This document shows, piece by piece, positions 22,570 through 29,930 of a stretch of 33,722 nucleotides of DNA (position 1 is its first letter; every line of letters starts with the position of its first letter). Origin of the DNA: a virus. Both the position numbers and the translations under genes were made by a program. The notes under the pieces were generated by a model. It worked only from the letters and a program-made list of their open reading frames with translations. It ran no database searches and was not told the DNA's origin. The stretch spans positions 1 to 33,722 of the IMG/VR virus record IMGVR_UViG_3300031687_000059. One strand, 5' to 3'.

Positions 22570-23168
22570 TTGGTAAACATTTTGTAAGTAAATGTACCAC
22601 CAGCACGGCAATCAACAATCCCTGGCCGCACCAAATTATAGAAGACACATTGCCACAAGAAGAATTCGTTAAACTTAAAGAACAATGTCTCAACATAGAG
22701 GTGCCCAAAGACAAACTTGTTCATATATTTCCAAAAGATTTTGCTGATCATAACATTAAGTTCTATGATCAAATACATGATATAGGTAAAACAATTTTAG
22801 ATAATGCAAAACAGTTGTGTGACCAATATCCTAATTATAGATGGTTCGAAGATCTAGCCGTCAATGCTCACATTTCTGTGACTCCTCCGTTACCTTATAA
22901 GTTCTACATACACCAAGAAGGGCTTGAAAAAATATGGAGCAGTGTAACCTACATAACTCCAGAAGTGAATGTAGGAACTAAAATGTACACAGAACAGGAT
23001 GAAAAAGCATTTGTTAAAGAAGCGGAGTGGAAACCTAATAGTACTTTTATATTTTGCGGACAGCAAGGTAAAACTTGGCACAGTTACGAAAGTAACCAAA
23101 CACAACAACGAATAACTTTAAACTTGTTTCTTGTAAAGAGCAGTTTAAAAAATTTACATTCCAACTAA
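22566..23168 (+). CDS. 2OG-Fe(II) oxygenase-like protein
   Basis: 200 residues. A jelly-roll iron site is suggested by H116-Q-E118 in FYIHQEG, H172 in KTWHSYES and R182 in QQRITLNLF, ten residues after H172, the spacing of 2-oxoglutarate binding in this superfamily. N-terminal NNPWPHQIIEDTLPQEEF is a common opening of such proteins. The usual HxD is HxE here. Likely a hydroxylase. It overlaps the radical SAM gene by 4 bases and converges with the minus-strand glycosyltransferase with a 15-base overlap. Confidence 0.55.
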   Translation: MIGKHFVSKCTTSTAINNPWPHQIIEDTLPQEEFVKLKEQCLNIEVPKDKLVHIFPKDFADHNIKFYDQIHDIGKTILDNAKQLCDQYPNYRWFEDLAVNAHISVTPPLPYKFYIHQEGLEKIWSSVTYITPEVNVGTKMYTEQDEKAFVKEAEWKPNSTFIFCGQQGKTWHSYESNQTQQRITLNLFLVKSSLKNLHSN

Positions 23169-23870
23169 AATTATTTTTTCCTTTAATGCTTGTACGTCTG
23201 CTTGTAGATGTCTGTCTCTTACTTTTTCCCAAACAAAATTATCTCTTACATTAATATTAAGATTATGACGTATTTGTTTGCCTGCATTATCGTTAATGAT
23301 TTTCTTTGCTTTGAATGTTACTGTTGGCAAAAAAAGGCACCTGTTTAATTTACGTGCAACCTTTTGTGTGTATGTGTCCACGTGCCAGTGCCAAAAGAAA
23401 GGAGGTGCTAGATATCCTAACGTAGTGATCCAGTTTTTATGTACTGCAAAATGTGCCGCTGGTAATGGTTTGTCTGGCCAACGAATTGCGTCTTCACCGT
23501 GATTCTTATTGCCTTTGGCTCGTCCGTCACTAGGTACTACCATCAAAATTCTATCCTCATATCTGAGAAATTCGTCAGCAATCATTTGATCCCAATTCTG
23601 TGTTTGTACTTGTACATCATCTCCCATAAGCATAACAATATCATTACTTGCTTTGTTGGCCATTAAATTCCAACTATAACAAGTGGATTGATTTGGACCA
23701 ACTGTATAATGTTTTTCGTCTAATAGATCTTTGTATTGTTCTAACTTTTCGTCGTCATCATTAAGATAAAATAGAAACTCTGTATTGCCATTTTGTGTTT
23801 CGGTTGCAGTATCAACTAATCTCTTTGCCAGTTCGGGTCTGCCTCTCGACGGACAACAAAAAGAAATCAT
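23154..23870 (-). CDS. Glycosyltransferase, GT-A fold, GT2-like
   Basis: 238 residues. N-terminal MISFCCPSRGRPELAKRLVD is the first strand and helix of GT2-type enzymes. FLFYLNDDDEKLEQY and the metal motif in DIVMLMGDDVQV (GDDVQ for DxD) follow, then PPFFWHWHVDTYTQKVAR and a C-terminal helical tail. The ATG overlaps the stop of the epimerase gene by 4 bases, so both are read leftwards from the late promoter at 24878-24885. Probably acts in the same glycan pathway. Confidence 0.72.
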   Translation of the reverse strand: MISFCCPSRGRPELAKRLVDTATETQNGNTEFLFYLNDDDEKLEQYKDLLDEKHYTVGPNQSTCYSWNLMANKASNDIVMLMGDDVQVQTQNWDQMIADEFLRYEDRILMVVPSDGRAKGNKNHGEDAIRWPDKPLPAAHFAVHKNWITTLGYLAPPFFWHWHVDTYTQKVARKLNRCLFLPTVTFKAKKIINDNAGKQIRHNLNINVRDNFVWEKVRDRHLQADVQALKEKIILVGM

Positions 23871-24871
23871 ATTAGTTTATTCTTCCAAGTCTCTGGAGTC
23901 TTGTCGTTTATGATCTCTAACGGTAAGTGATATTGAAATTTCTTTGTACCTCTGGATCTAATGTATTCAGCAGTCTTTCTAACAGACGTTCTCATGTCCG
24001 TTGCTGTGCTGTAACCTAATAAGTCTCTTGCTTTGTCCGATGAACACACTGCTAGTTTAACTTCTTTAGGTCTGTCCTTGTGGTGTATAGGATCTAAATT
24101 AATTCCAGTTTCGTTGGCACATGCTTCTGCTAACTCATTGATTGTTATAGGTTCTTCGTCTGGTCCTATGTTGATAATTTCGCCAACAACGTTATCTTGG
24201 AATGCAAGTGCATTCAAACAATACAAGCAATCATCAATATAACTAAAACATCGTTGTTGCATACCATCTCCGTATATGATAGGTTGTTTGCCTTGTAGCA
24301 TTCTGTTTAACATGATAGACATTACATTTCTAAACGGGTCATCGTACTTCTGTCTCGGTCCGACTATGTTGTGCGGTACAGCAATAACATACTCTACTCC
24401 ATGTGTTTCGCATAAATTTCTTAACACATCTTCACCTGCCTTCTTTGCGATACCATATGGATCCTGTGGACGACATTCGTAATCTTCTTTGTATGGCATC
24501 TCATCATGATGGCCATATCTTGCCATGCTTGAACAATACACAATACGTTTCACCTTGTTTCTTATTGCGGCAGTGATTGTTGTAACTGATGCTTCAAAAA
24601 TATTTCTTGTAACAAGTACAGGAGAAAATACAGAAAGACCTTCGTAGGCAGTAGCGGCAGTGTGATACACTATATCACATCCTTCCATTGCTTTGGTCAT
24701 GTTCTCTAGATCGCAACAGTCCACTTGATGGAACTCCACATCTTGTGGTACATTATCTGTATAACCACCGATCATGTTATCATTACCGGCAACAGTATGT
24801 CCTTGTGATATCATCAAATCTGCTAGGTGTGACCCTAAAAATCCTGCGACGCCTGTTATAAAAATTTTCAT
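23867..24871 (-). CDS. NAD(P)-dependent nucleotide-sugar epimerase/dehydratase (extended SDR)
   Basis: 334 residues. The Rossmann motif GxxGxxG is GVAGFLG (7-13). DIVYHTAA and RIVYCSSMARYG (catalytic Ser about 115) follow, then Y139-x3-K143 in PYGIAKK, VPHNIVGPRQKYDDP, and RCFSYIDDCLYCL. This is the layout of UDP-glucose 4-epimerase and related NDP-sugar enzymes. It supplies or converts an activated sugar for the neighbouring transferases. Its late promoter ends 6 bases before the ATG, with no Shine-Dalgarno site. Confidence 0.85.
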   Translation of the reverse strand: MKIFITGVAGFLGSHLADLMISQGHTVAGNDNMIGGYTDNVPQDVEFHQVDCCDLENMTKAMEGCDIVYHTAATAYEGLSVFSPVLVTRNIFEASVTTITAAIRNKVKRIVYCSSMARYGHHDEMPYKEDYECRPQDPYGIAKKAGEDVLRNLCETHGVEYVIAVPHNIVGPRQKYDDPFRNVMSIMLNRMLQGKQPIIYGDGMQQRCFSYIDDCLYCLNALAFQDNVVGEIINIGPDEEPITINELAEACANETGINLDPIHHKDRPKEVKLAVCSSDKARDLLGYSTATDMRTSVRKTAEYIRSRGTKKFQYHLPLEIINDKTPETWKNKLI

Positions 24872-24877
24872 TTTAAG

Positions 24878-24885
24878 TATTTAAT
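24878..24885 (-). promoter_or_regulatory. Late promoter for epimerase-glycosyltransferase unit
   Basis: Minus-strand ATTAAATA, ending 6 bases before the ATG at 24871. It shows that part of the glycan island belongs to the late regulon. Confidence 0.6.
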
Positions 24886-24890
24886 TTAAG

Positions 24891-25517
24891 TTATGCACGG
24901 TAAAAAACTTTGTCTGGCCAATGATCCATTAGCACCTTAAACCCCATTGAGCTTATGTGTTTTTCAATTTCAGCATTACTACTTCCATATTTTTTAGTAT
25001 TATTGTTTAATTCTATCATTAGGTACTGCACACTTTCTAATGTTTTTGTTGCACCTTTAAGCACTTCCATTTCGTATCCTTCGACATCTATCTTGATCAG
25101 GTCCACATTTTCATATGCTAGACTATCCAGTGTAACCATCCGGATGTCTCCCTCTTTCTCCACCCTCTTTGCCTGAGTGAAGTCATCTTCCGTAAGAGAT
25201 ATGTGTTTTATTTCAGATCCCACAGCTTCTTGTCGAGGATCACAGTTGATTGTGCAGTTACGTTGTAGACATGCGAAGTGCACCTTGTCAGGTTCAAAAG
25301 CAATTACATTCTTAGCAAATGGCTCAATAGCCTTAGACCATGTACCACACCATGCACCTACGTCTATAACTGTCTTGAATTTCTTGTTCTGTGTTTGACA
25401 ATAAGCCAGGAATTTCAGCAGACATTTGTTCTGTGTGAATGGTTGCCCCGTCTTCCATTGCTCAATATGTATGTCATTTGATGGAACCCACAAGTTGTTT
25501 ACTTTTTCTATTTTCAC
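24891..25517 (-). CDS. FkbM-family methyltransferase (GTG start)
   Basis: 208 residues. The start codon is GTG at 25517, overlapping the stop of the upstream gene as GTGA, with AAAGGA about 6 bases before it. SAM motif I is VIDVGAWCGTWS (50-61), then VIAFEPDKVHFACLQRN (motif II) and the FkbM signature IKIDVEGYEMEVLKGA. Likely sugar O-methylation. It differs clearly from the FkbM at 20988, so the two were probably acquired separately. Third gene of the minus-strand unit starting at 26966. Confidence 0.8.
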   Translation of the reverse strand: MKIEKVNNLWVPSNDIHIEQWKTGQPFTQNKCLLKFLAYCQTQNKKFKTVIDVGAWCGTWSKAIEPFAKNVIAFEPDKVHFACLQRNCTINCDPRQEAVGSEIKHISLTEDDFTQAKRVEKEGDIRMVTLDSLAYENVDLIKIDVEGYEMEVLKGATKTLESVQYLMIELNNNTKKYGSSNAEIEKHISSMGFKVLMDHWPDKVFYRA

Positions 25518-26326
25518 AATATTCCTTTATCCAATAATATTTCTACTGCTTTTCCGCTAGTAATTTCTTCTGGTGTGAACTGCTGATAGGCAAGACTGTA
25601 TAGCCATTCTTCGCAACCAACAAAGAAAGGATTTTCGATGTCTGCAAGTTCTTGTCCTGCAACTTCTTTAGCAAAACTCTTGTTATCTGCTATGACCGGA
25701 ATGCCCATACACTGTGCTTCCACGGCCGCTATCGAACAACTTGTTACCAAACACCAAGCATCTTTTAAATCCTCTGACAGTGGAACTGTTGCTTCGCTTG
25801 GTCCTGATGTTCCCCTGCCCCTAGGTTTTTGTCTAATTTTTATTGGTCTGTCTGTGTATCTTTTGATTTGTTCTACAGTTTCTTTTGTCCAATTAGGTCT
25901 GTCTAAATAGTTGTGAATACCAGCTGAGCTAGGACATACTAATATGTAACTGCCTTTAAAGTTAGGTGCTTTAATTTGTATATTAAACTTTTCAAACCTA
26001 TCAGCCTTACAACCCCTTATATAACTTGCATGAATTTTATTTCTACATATACGCCAATAGTGATTGTCTGCTTTTAAATTATTGTTGTCGAATCTACCAA
26101 AGTATGGAGTATCAGTAAACCAAAATTGATGTTTACGTGCTTCTAATTTTTTAACCATAGCTCTATTGTTACCAACAAATCCCCAGAACATACTGTTTGC
26201 TATAGGTTCTATTTCAGTTTGGTTATCTAGCAATTTTGTTTCTTCAGGCCAAGACTTTTGCACACCATCGAAGACTTCGTATGCTTTGCTATTTTTATTA
26301 TTAAATGGTGCGTAAATTGTTAACAT
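25514..26326 (-). CDS. Capsule-polysaccharide-type transferase paralogue A
   Basis: 270 residues. One of four related proteins in the window (with 28145, 28950, 32574). Shared elements are a FTDTPYFGR segment, an ILVCPSSAGIHNYL strand, a TDRPIKIRQKPRG strand, AWCLVTSCSIAAVEAQCMGI (about residues 195-214), a PEEI..G element, and a W..SLAY helix. The S..A(V/L)EA..(R/M)GIP signature resembles KpsC/KpsS-type capsule glycosyltransferases. The RPHP motif kept in two paralogues is RQKPR here. The ATG lies within the SGNH gene (26-base overlap). Enzyme activity is inferred. Confidence 0.55.
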   Translation of the reverse strand: MLTIYAPFNNKNSKAYEVFDGVQKSWPEETKLLDNQTEIEPIANSMFWGFVGNNRAMVKKLEARKHQFWFTDTPYFGRFDNNNLKADNHYWRICRNKIHASYIRGCKADRFEKFNIQIKAPNFKGSYILVCPSSAGIHNYLDRPNWTKETVEQIKRYTDRPIKIRQKPRGRGTSGPSEATVPLSEDLKDAWCLVTSCSIAAVEAQCMGIPVIADNKSFAKEVAGQELADIENPFFVGCEEWLYSLAYQQFTPEEITSGKAVEILLDKGIL

Positions 26327-26966
26327 CTATAAATTCTTTTAATTGTTTTGCCCACTGTTCGTGGCCTTCGGCTGACGGATGTGGATCGTTAGGACTTACT
26401 ATTAAATTTTTATCAGAGGCAAATTCAAGTTGACTCACTTTTGGATTAAAGAATCTATCCATGTTGATTGCATTTCTAATTACAGTAAAGTCTTCGGTGC
26501 CGTTACCAAAATCGTTAGGCAGAGAGTTATACATCACATAAGGTATTCGCTTACGTTCAAAATAATTTTGCAAATCAAAAACATTATTAAGGAACTTCAT
26601 AGTAAGATTGTTTTCTATATCCCAGCCTTTTTGTTTTCGTATGAAACTTACATTGTCCAATGTCTTCCAAGTCCGCCAAGTAAGATCAGTACCTGGTATA
26701 CGGCCTTTCTTCCACCCGTCGTCTGTTATGTAATCGTTCCTTATTGCACTAGACCACCCTATCACAGCAAAAATATCTTCGTTATTATTTTGCTCACACC
26801 AAACCTTAGTTGAAAAACTTATTCTAGTATTACCACGACCACCCATTGCAAGGTTAAACAATTCTAGATTATAACCTTCCGCTAAGATTTTTGTGGTAAA
26901 TGTGTCTACCCCGTCTTTGTTTCTCGGTGTTAAGAAACTACACCCATTTGATAATAATTTGCTCAT
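26301..26966 (-). CDS. SGNH/GDSL-type hydrolase
   Basis: 221 residues from ATG 26966 (MSKLLSNGCSFL). The longer in-frame start at 27014 lies upstream of the minus-strand promoter. Block I is NGCSF with Ser10 (GCS for GDS), block II NLAMGGRGNTR, block III IGWSS, and block V NDPHPSAEGHEQWA with the Asp-x-x-His pair. SGNH hydrolases remove or transfer acyl (often acetyl) groups on sugars, which suits the glycan setting. It leads the minus-strand unit, with the paralogue A and FkbM genes following by overlap. Confidence 0.68.
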   Translation of the reverse strand: MSKLLSNGCSFLTPRNKDGVDTFTTKILAEGYNLELFNLAMGGRGNTRISFSTKVWCEQNNNEDIFAVIGWSSAIRNDYITDDGWKKGRIPGTDLTWRTWKTLDNVSFIRKQKGWDIENNLTMKFLNNVFDLQNYFERKRIPYVMYNSLPNDFGNGTEDFTVIRNAINMDRFFNPKVSQLEFASDKNLIVSPNDPHPSAEGHEQWAKQLKEFIDVNNLRTI

Positions 26967-26987
26967 GCTGTTGTTTAGTAGTATAAT
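26959..26987 (+). promoter_or_regulatory. Sigma-70-like promoter, rightward, for GT61 gene
   Basis: TTGCTC (26959-26964), a 17-base spacer, TATAAT (26982-26987). A second possible pair is TTGTTT (26971-26976) with TATACT (26993-26998), spacer 16. The ATG at 27017 lies 12 to 23 bases downstream of the expected starts. Confidence 0.45.
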
Positions 26988-27014
26988 TATAGTATACTTA
27001 CTGACAAAATGCAA
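26986..27014 (-). promoter_or_regulatory. Sigma-70-like promoter, leftward, for SGNH unit
   Basis: Minus strand TTGCAT (27014-27009), a 17-base spacer, TATAAT (26991-26986). Its -10 overlaps that of the rightward promoter by 2 bases, so the two should compete. Confidence 0.4.
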
Positions 27015-27016
27015 AC

Positions 27017-28099
27017 ATGAAAAACATAGATTCGATCAAATACTTTTTAGACAAATGGGAAATGGTAGATAATGGTTATGATTATACAGTGCCATACCAT
27101 GAAGATATTGATCCAAACTTTACAAGTTTACCAACGTTCGTCGCAGAATTTCATAATGTTAAGGTAAACACTTGCCCGGTACTTGTTACTATGGCTAACA
27201 AACTTATAACCAATTATGTTTGGGGACTCACACATGCCAGCAAACACAAACCTCAAAAATCACACAAACTTTGGACTGACTGGAGTGATGATGTGGATGT
27301 TGCATTACCACCTACTACTGAATTCTTTGACAAGAAATATCATTACGTATGGTTACCAATCGATGAAGCAAGTGCAGAAAACCCATGGCATATTTGGATT
27401 GACGTTATATCTAAATTTAGACTTATGGAAAAAAGATGGTCCACAGACTTTACAAGATACTGTTATGTGTTAGCAAACGAAAGCAAGTATCTAAAAAAAT
27501 GCATCAAAGAATTATTTCCTGAAGTTAAAGTTCTAGTGATGCCAAAAGGGGAAACATGGCAGTTTAAACATTTGCTAGTGCCTAGTCTAAGTAATTCTAG
27601 AGACGGTGTTATTACTCCTCACCTAGCCCCATGGCTAAGACATTTTAAAGGAAGACCTGGACTTAAAGGCATAAGAGCACACAGAAAAATTGTTGTGTTA
27701 CGTCCAGGTGCTAGAACAAGAAAACTAACAAACTCTGATGAACTACTGTTAGCACTTAAAGGTTATGAAGCAGTTGTGCTTGAAAATATGAGTATCAAAG
27801 AACAAATGAAAACATTTGCAGAAGCAACACACATTGTTGCGGCTCATGGTGCAGGTCTAATAAATTTATTATGGTGTCAGCGTGGAACAAAGGTAATCGA
27901 AATACAAGACCCTAAAATGATTCATAAAAAAGTTTATCCAGTATTGTCACACCATTTAGAATTAAAGCATGAACTATACCTAGCAGACACAGTGCCAGTA
28001 CCAATGGATGGTAAGAAAAAGCCTGCAGGCATAAAGAGAAAAAGCGATTTAATTAATTTTAAAGTGAATGTTGCAGAATTAGTTAGACATTTAGATTAA
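27017..28099 (+). CDS. Glycosyltransferase family 61-like
   Basis: 360 residues. The C-terminal half has the GT61 (DUF563) pattern: KIVVLRPGARTRKLTN, then a helix and IVAAHGAGLINLLWC with H277-G-A-G280, and GTKVIEIQDP. The N-terminal half includes NPWHIWIDVISKF and CYVLANESKYLK. GT61 enzymes add xylose, GlcNAc or related sugars; the acceptor is not predictable. It stands alone on the plus strand under the divergent sigma-70-like promoter, with the next late promoter downstream. Confidence 0.72.
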   Translation: MKNIDSIKYFLDKWEMVDNGYDYTVPYHEDIDPNFTSLPTFVAEFHNVKVNTCPVLVTMANKLITNYVWGLTHASKHKPQKSHKLWTDWSDDVDVALPPTTEFFDKKYHYVWLPIDEASAENPWHIWIDVISKFRLMEKRWSTDFTRYCYVLANESKYLKKCIKELFPEVKVLVMPKGETWQFKHLLVPSLSNSRDGVITPHLAPWLRHFKGRPGLKGIRAHRKIVVLRPGARTRKLTNSDELLLALKGYEAVVLENMSIKEQMKTFAEATHIVAAHGAGLINLLWCQRGTKVIEIQDPKMIHKKVYPVLSHHLELKHELYLADTVPVPMDGKKKPAGIKRKSDLINFKVNVAELVRHLD

Positions 28100-28130
28100 A
28101 TTGGTAATTTATATCTGGTAACAAGACAAC

Positions 28131-28138
28131 CTTAAATA
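28131..28138 (+). promoter_or_regulatory. Late promoter for gene at 28145
   Basis: CTTAAATA, ending 6 bases before the ATG at 28145. No Shine-Dalgarno site. Confidence 0.6.
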
Positions 28139-28144
28139 CGAGTA

Positions 28145-28960
28145 ATGATTTACGTTAGTTCCACTAATAGACAACTCACAGAAAAATATGTCGACTGGGC
28201 AATGCAAGGACTACCTGGTGCAAAAAAGTTATTACCTAATGAAATTATTAATAAAAAAGATTGTACTAAAGCTGTAATGTTTGGAGTGCTACGTGGAACA
28301 CATCTAGTATATAAATGGGCAGAAAAAAACAAGATTGATTTTTATTACATGGACAGACCGTATTGGGGTGAAACAAGAAACAATCCTTACTACACTAAAA
28401 TTGTAAAGAACAATCATTTAAAGACCTGGCAAGAGAACAGACCCGATGACCGTTTTAAAAAATCATTTCCGTGGCCTATTAACCCGTGGAAGAAAGACGG
28501 GAAGAATATTATTGTATGCCCGCCATCTAATGCTATAAAAGAATTTTTTGGAGTACACGACTGGCTAGACCAAACATTAGAGACGCTTAAAGCTAATACC
28601 GATCGTCCAATAATAGTAAAGAATAAAGGATATAATCCAATTATAGGATACAATGACAACGGAGGAATGATAGTAGCAGGCAAAGATAATACTGCACCTA
28701 GTGGACCGATCGATTGGAATAATGCGTATGCTATTGTTACCTACAATTCAAATATCACATTAGAAGCTACTACTAGAGGTATTCCGTGTTTTACTGATGT
28801 GCATAATGCCTGTGCACCTATATCAGAAACAGATTTCTCAAAGATAGAAAAACCTTGCTACATTGACCGAGAACCGTTATACTATTCAATGGCATACGGT
28901 CAATTCACAGCAGAAGAAATAAGCAACGGATATGCATGGAGAATACTAGATGAAAGTTGA
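28145..28960 (+). CDS. Capsule-polysaccharide-type transferase paralogue B
   Basis: 271 residues. Nearest to paralogue A: YYMDRPYWGETRNNPYY, DDRFKKSFPW, IIVCPPSNAIKEFF, NTDRPIIVKNKGY, then AYAIVTYNSNITLEATTRGI with IPCFTDV, an IEKPCYIDRE segment, and MAYGQFTAEEISNGYAW at the end. The RPHP of other members is replaced by KNKGY, so the usual phosphate-binding His is absent. Late promoter upstream; overlaps paralogue C by 11 bases. Confidence 0.55.
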   Translation: MIYVSSTNRQLTEKYVDWAMQGLPGAKKLLPNEIINKKDCTKAVMFGVLRGTHLVYKWAEKNKIDFYYMDRPYWGETRNNPYYTKIVKNNHLKTWQENRPDDRFKKSFPWPINPWKKDGKNIIVCPPSNAIKEFFGVHDWLDQTLETLKANTDRPIIVKNKGYNPIIGYNDNGGMIVAGKDNTAPSGPIDWNNAYAIVTYNSNITLEATTRGIPCFTDVHNACAPISETDFSKIEKPCYIDREPLYYSMAYGQFTAEEISNGYAWRILDES

Positions 28961-29930
28961 AATATTTAGAAGAACAGTAAAAGATAGACGCAGAGGAGCA
29001 AGTTATGATCTCTTGCAATACATGGCTGAAGGTATACGAGCTTGTGGTGACGAACCTATAATGATTAATGAAACAAAGACTGGGGATTGGACTAAAGATG
29101 AAATGGAGCCAACAGCACCGATCGGTTGCATGTTTGGATATGGTGGCAGTAACCAAATGCATCACACAAAGGGACGTAGACGAGATCTAGTAGAACGTGC
29201 AAAGAAAAAAGGAATTAAAATAATAACATTTGACGGAGGATTACTTTCAAGTTTTGGCAATGTACACGGTGATAAACATCACTGGCGAGTTTCATTATTT
29301 TCGCCCATGAACAACGGCGACTTCTTGTCAGATAACAGTCCCCCTGATAGATGGGAAGCCGCGAAAGCTAGATGGAATGTTAAAAGTGAACCATGGAGAA
29401 AATCTAACCAAGATGATCCAATTATGTTTGTGCTACAACCTAAAGACAACTGGAGCATGAACAATCTCGATCCTATTGAATGGTTCAACGGAGTTTATGA
29501 AAAATTGAGACCTATGACCGATAGAAAATTTATTGTACGGCCTCATCCAAATCATGTTGCTCATATAGAAGAACGAATGAAAGAGTTTCCAGACGATGTA
29601 GAAGTTATTGTAGGACAAAAGTTCTTTCAAGGAGATGAAAAAAAGTATTATAGATTCCATTTCCAAGAAGCAATATCTAATTGTCATGCTGTTGTTACAC
29701 ATAATTCCACTGCCGGTGTTGACTCTTGTGTCCGCGGGATACCTACGTTTAATACCTCAGACCTTGCAATTAGTTGGCCAGTAGCTAACAAAGATTTAAA
29801 CAACATAGAAACTCCGGAATATCCCGACAGAACTCAATGGCTAAACGATCTCGGATACAAACTGTGGAGTGAAAAAGAAATTAGAAATGGTACGGTGTTC
29901 AAAAGATTTAAAGAAAAGTTAGGAATGTAA
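28950..29930 (+). CDS. Capsule-polysaccharide-type transferase paralogue C
   Basis: 326 residues, longest of the four. N-terminal VEIFRRTVKDRRRGASYDL and IKIITFDGGLLSSFG precede MFVLQPKDNWSMN, then FIVRPHPNHV with the conserved His-Pro, AVVTHNSTAGVDSCVRGI followed by PTFN, and an IETPEYPDRTQWLNDLGYKL segment. The RPHP and HNS...G(I/V)P pair resembles KpsC/KpsS-type Kdo transferases and GT-B capsule enzymes. Starts 11 bases inside paralogue B and its stop overlaps asnB by one base, so B, C and asnB are one unit. Confidence 0.58.
   Translation: MKVEIFRRTVKDRRRGASYDLLQYMAEGIRACGDEPIMINETKTGDWTKDEMEPTAPIGCMFGYGGSNQMHHTKGRRRDLVERAKKKGIKIITFDGGLLSSFGNVHGDKHHWRVSLFSPMNNGDFLSDNSPPDRWEAAKARWNVKSEPWRKSNQDDPIMFVLQPKDNWSMNNLDPIEWFNGVYEKLRPMTDRKFIVRPHPNHVAHIEERMKEFPDDVEVIVGQKFFQGDEKKYYRFHFQEAISNCHAVVTHNSTAGVDSCVRGIPTFNTSDLAISWPVANKDLNNIETPEYPDRTQWLNDLGYKLWSEKEIRNGTVFKRFKEKLGM

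Noticed and set aside
26967-27014. 16-residue extension of the SGNH hydrolase
   Set aside because: It spans the minus-strand -10 element; the conserved N-terminus MSKLLSNGCSF begins at 26966.
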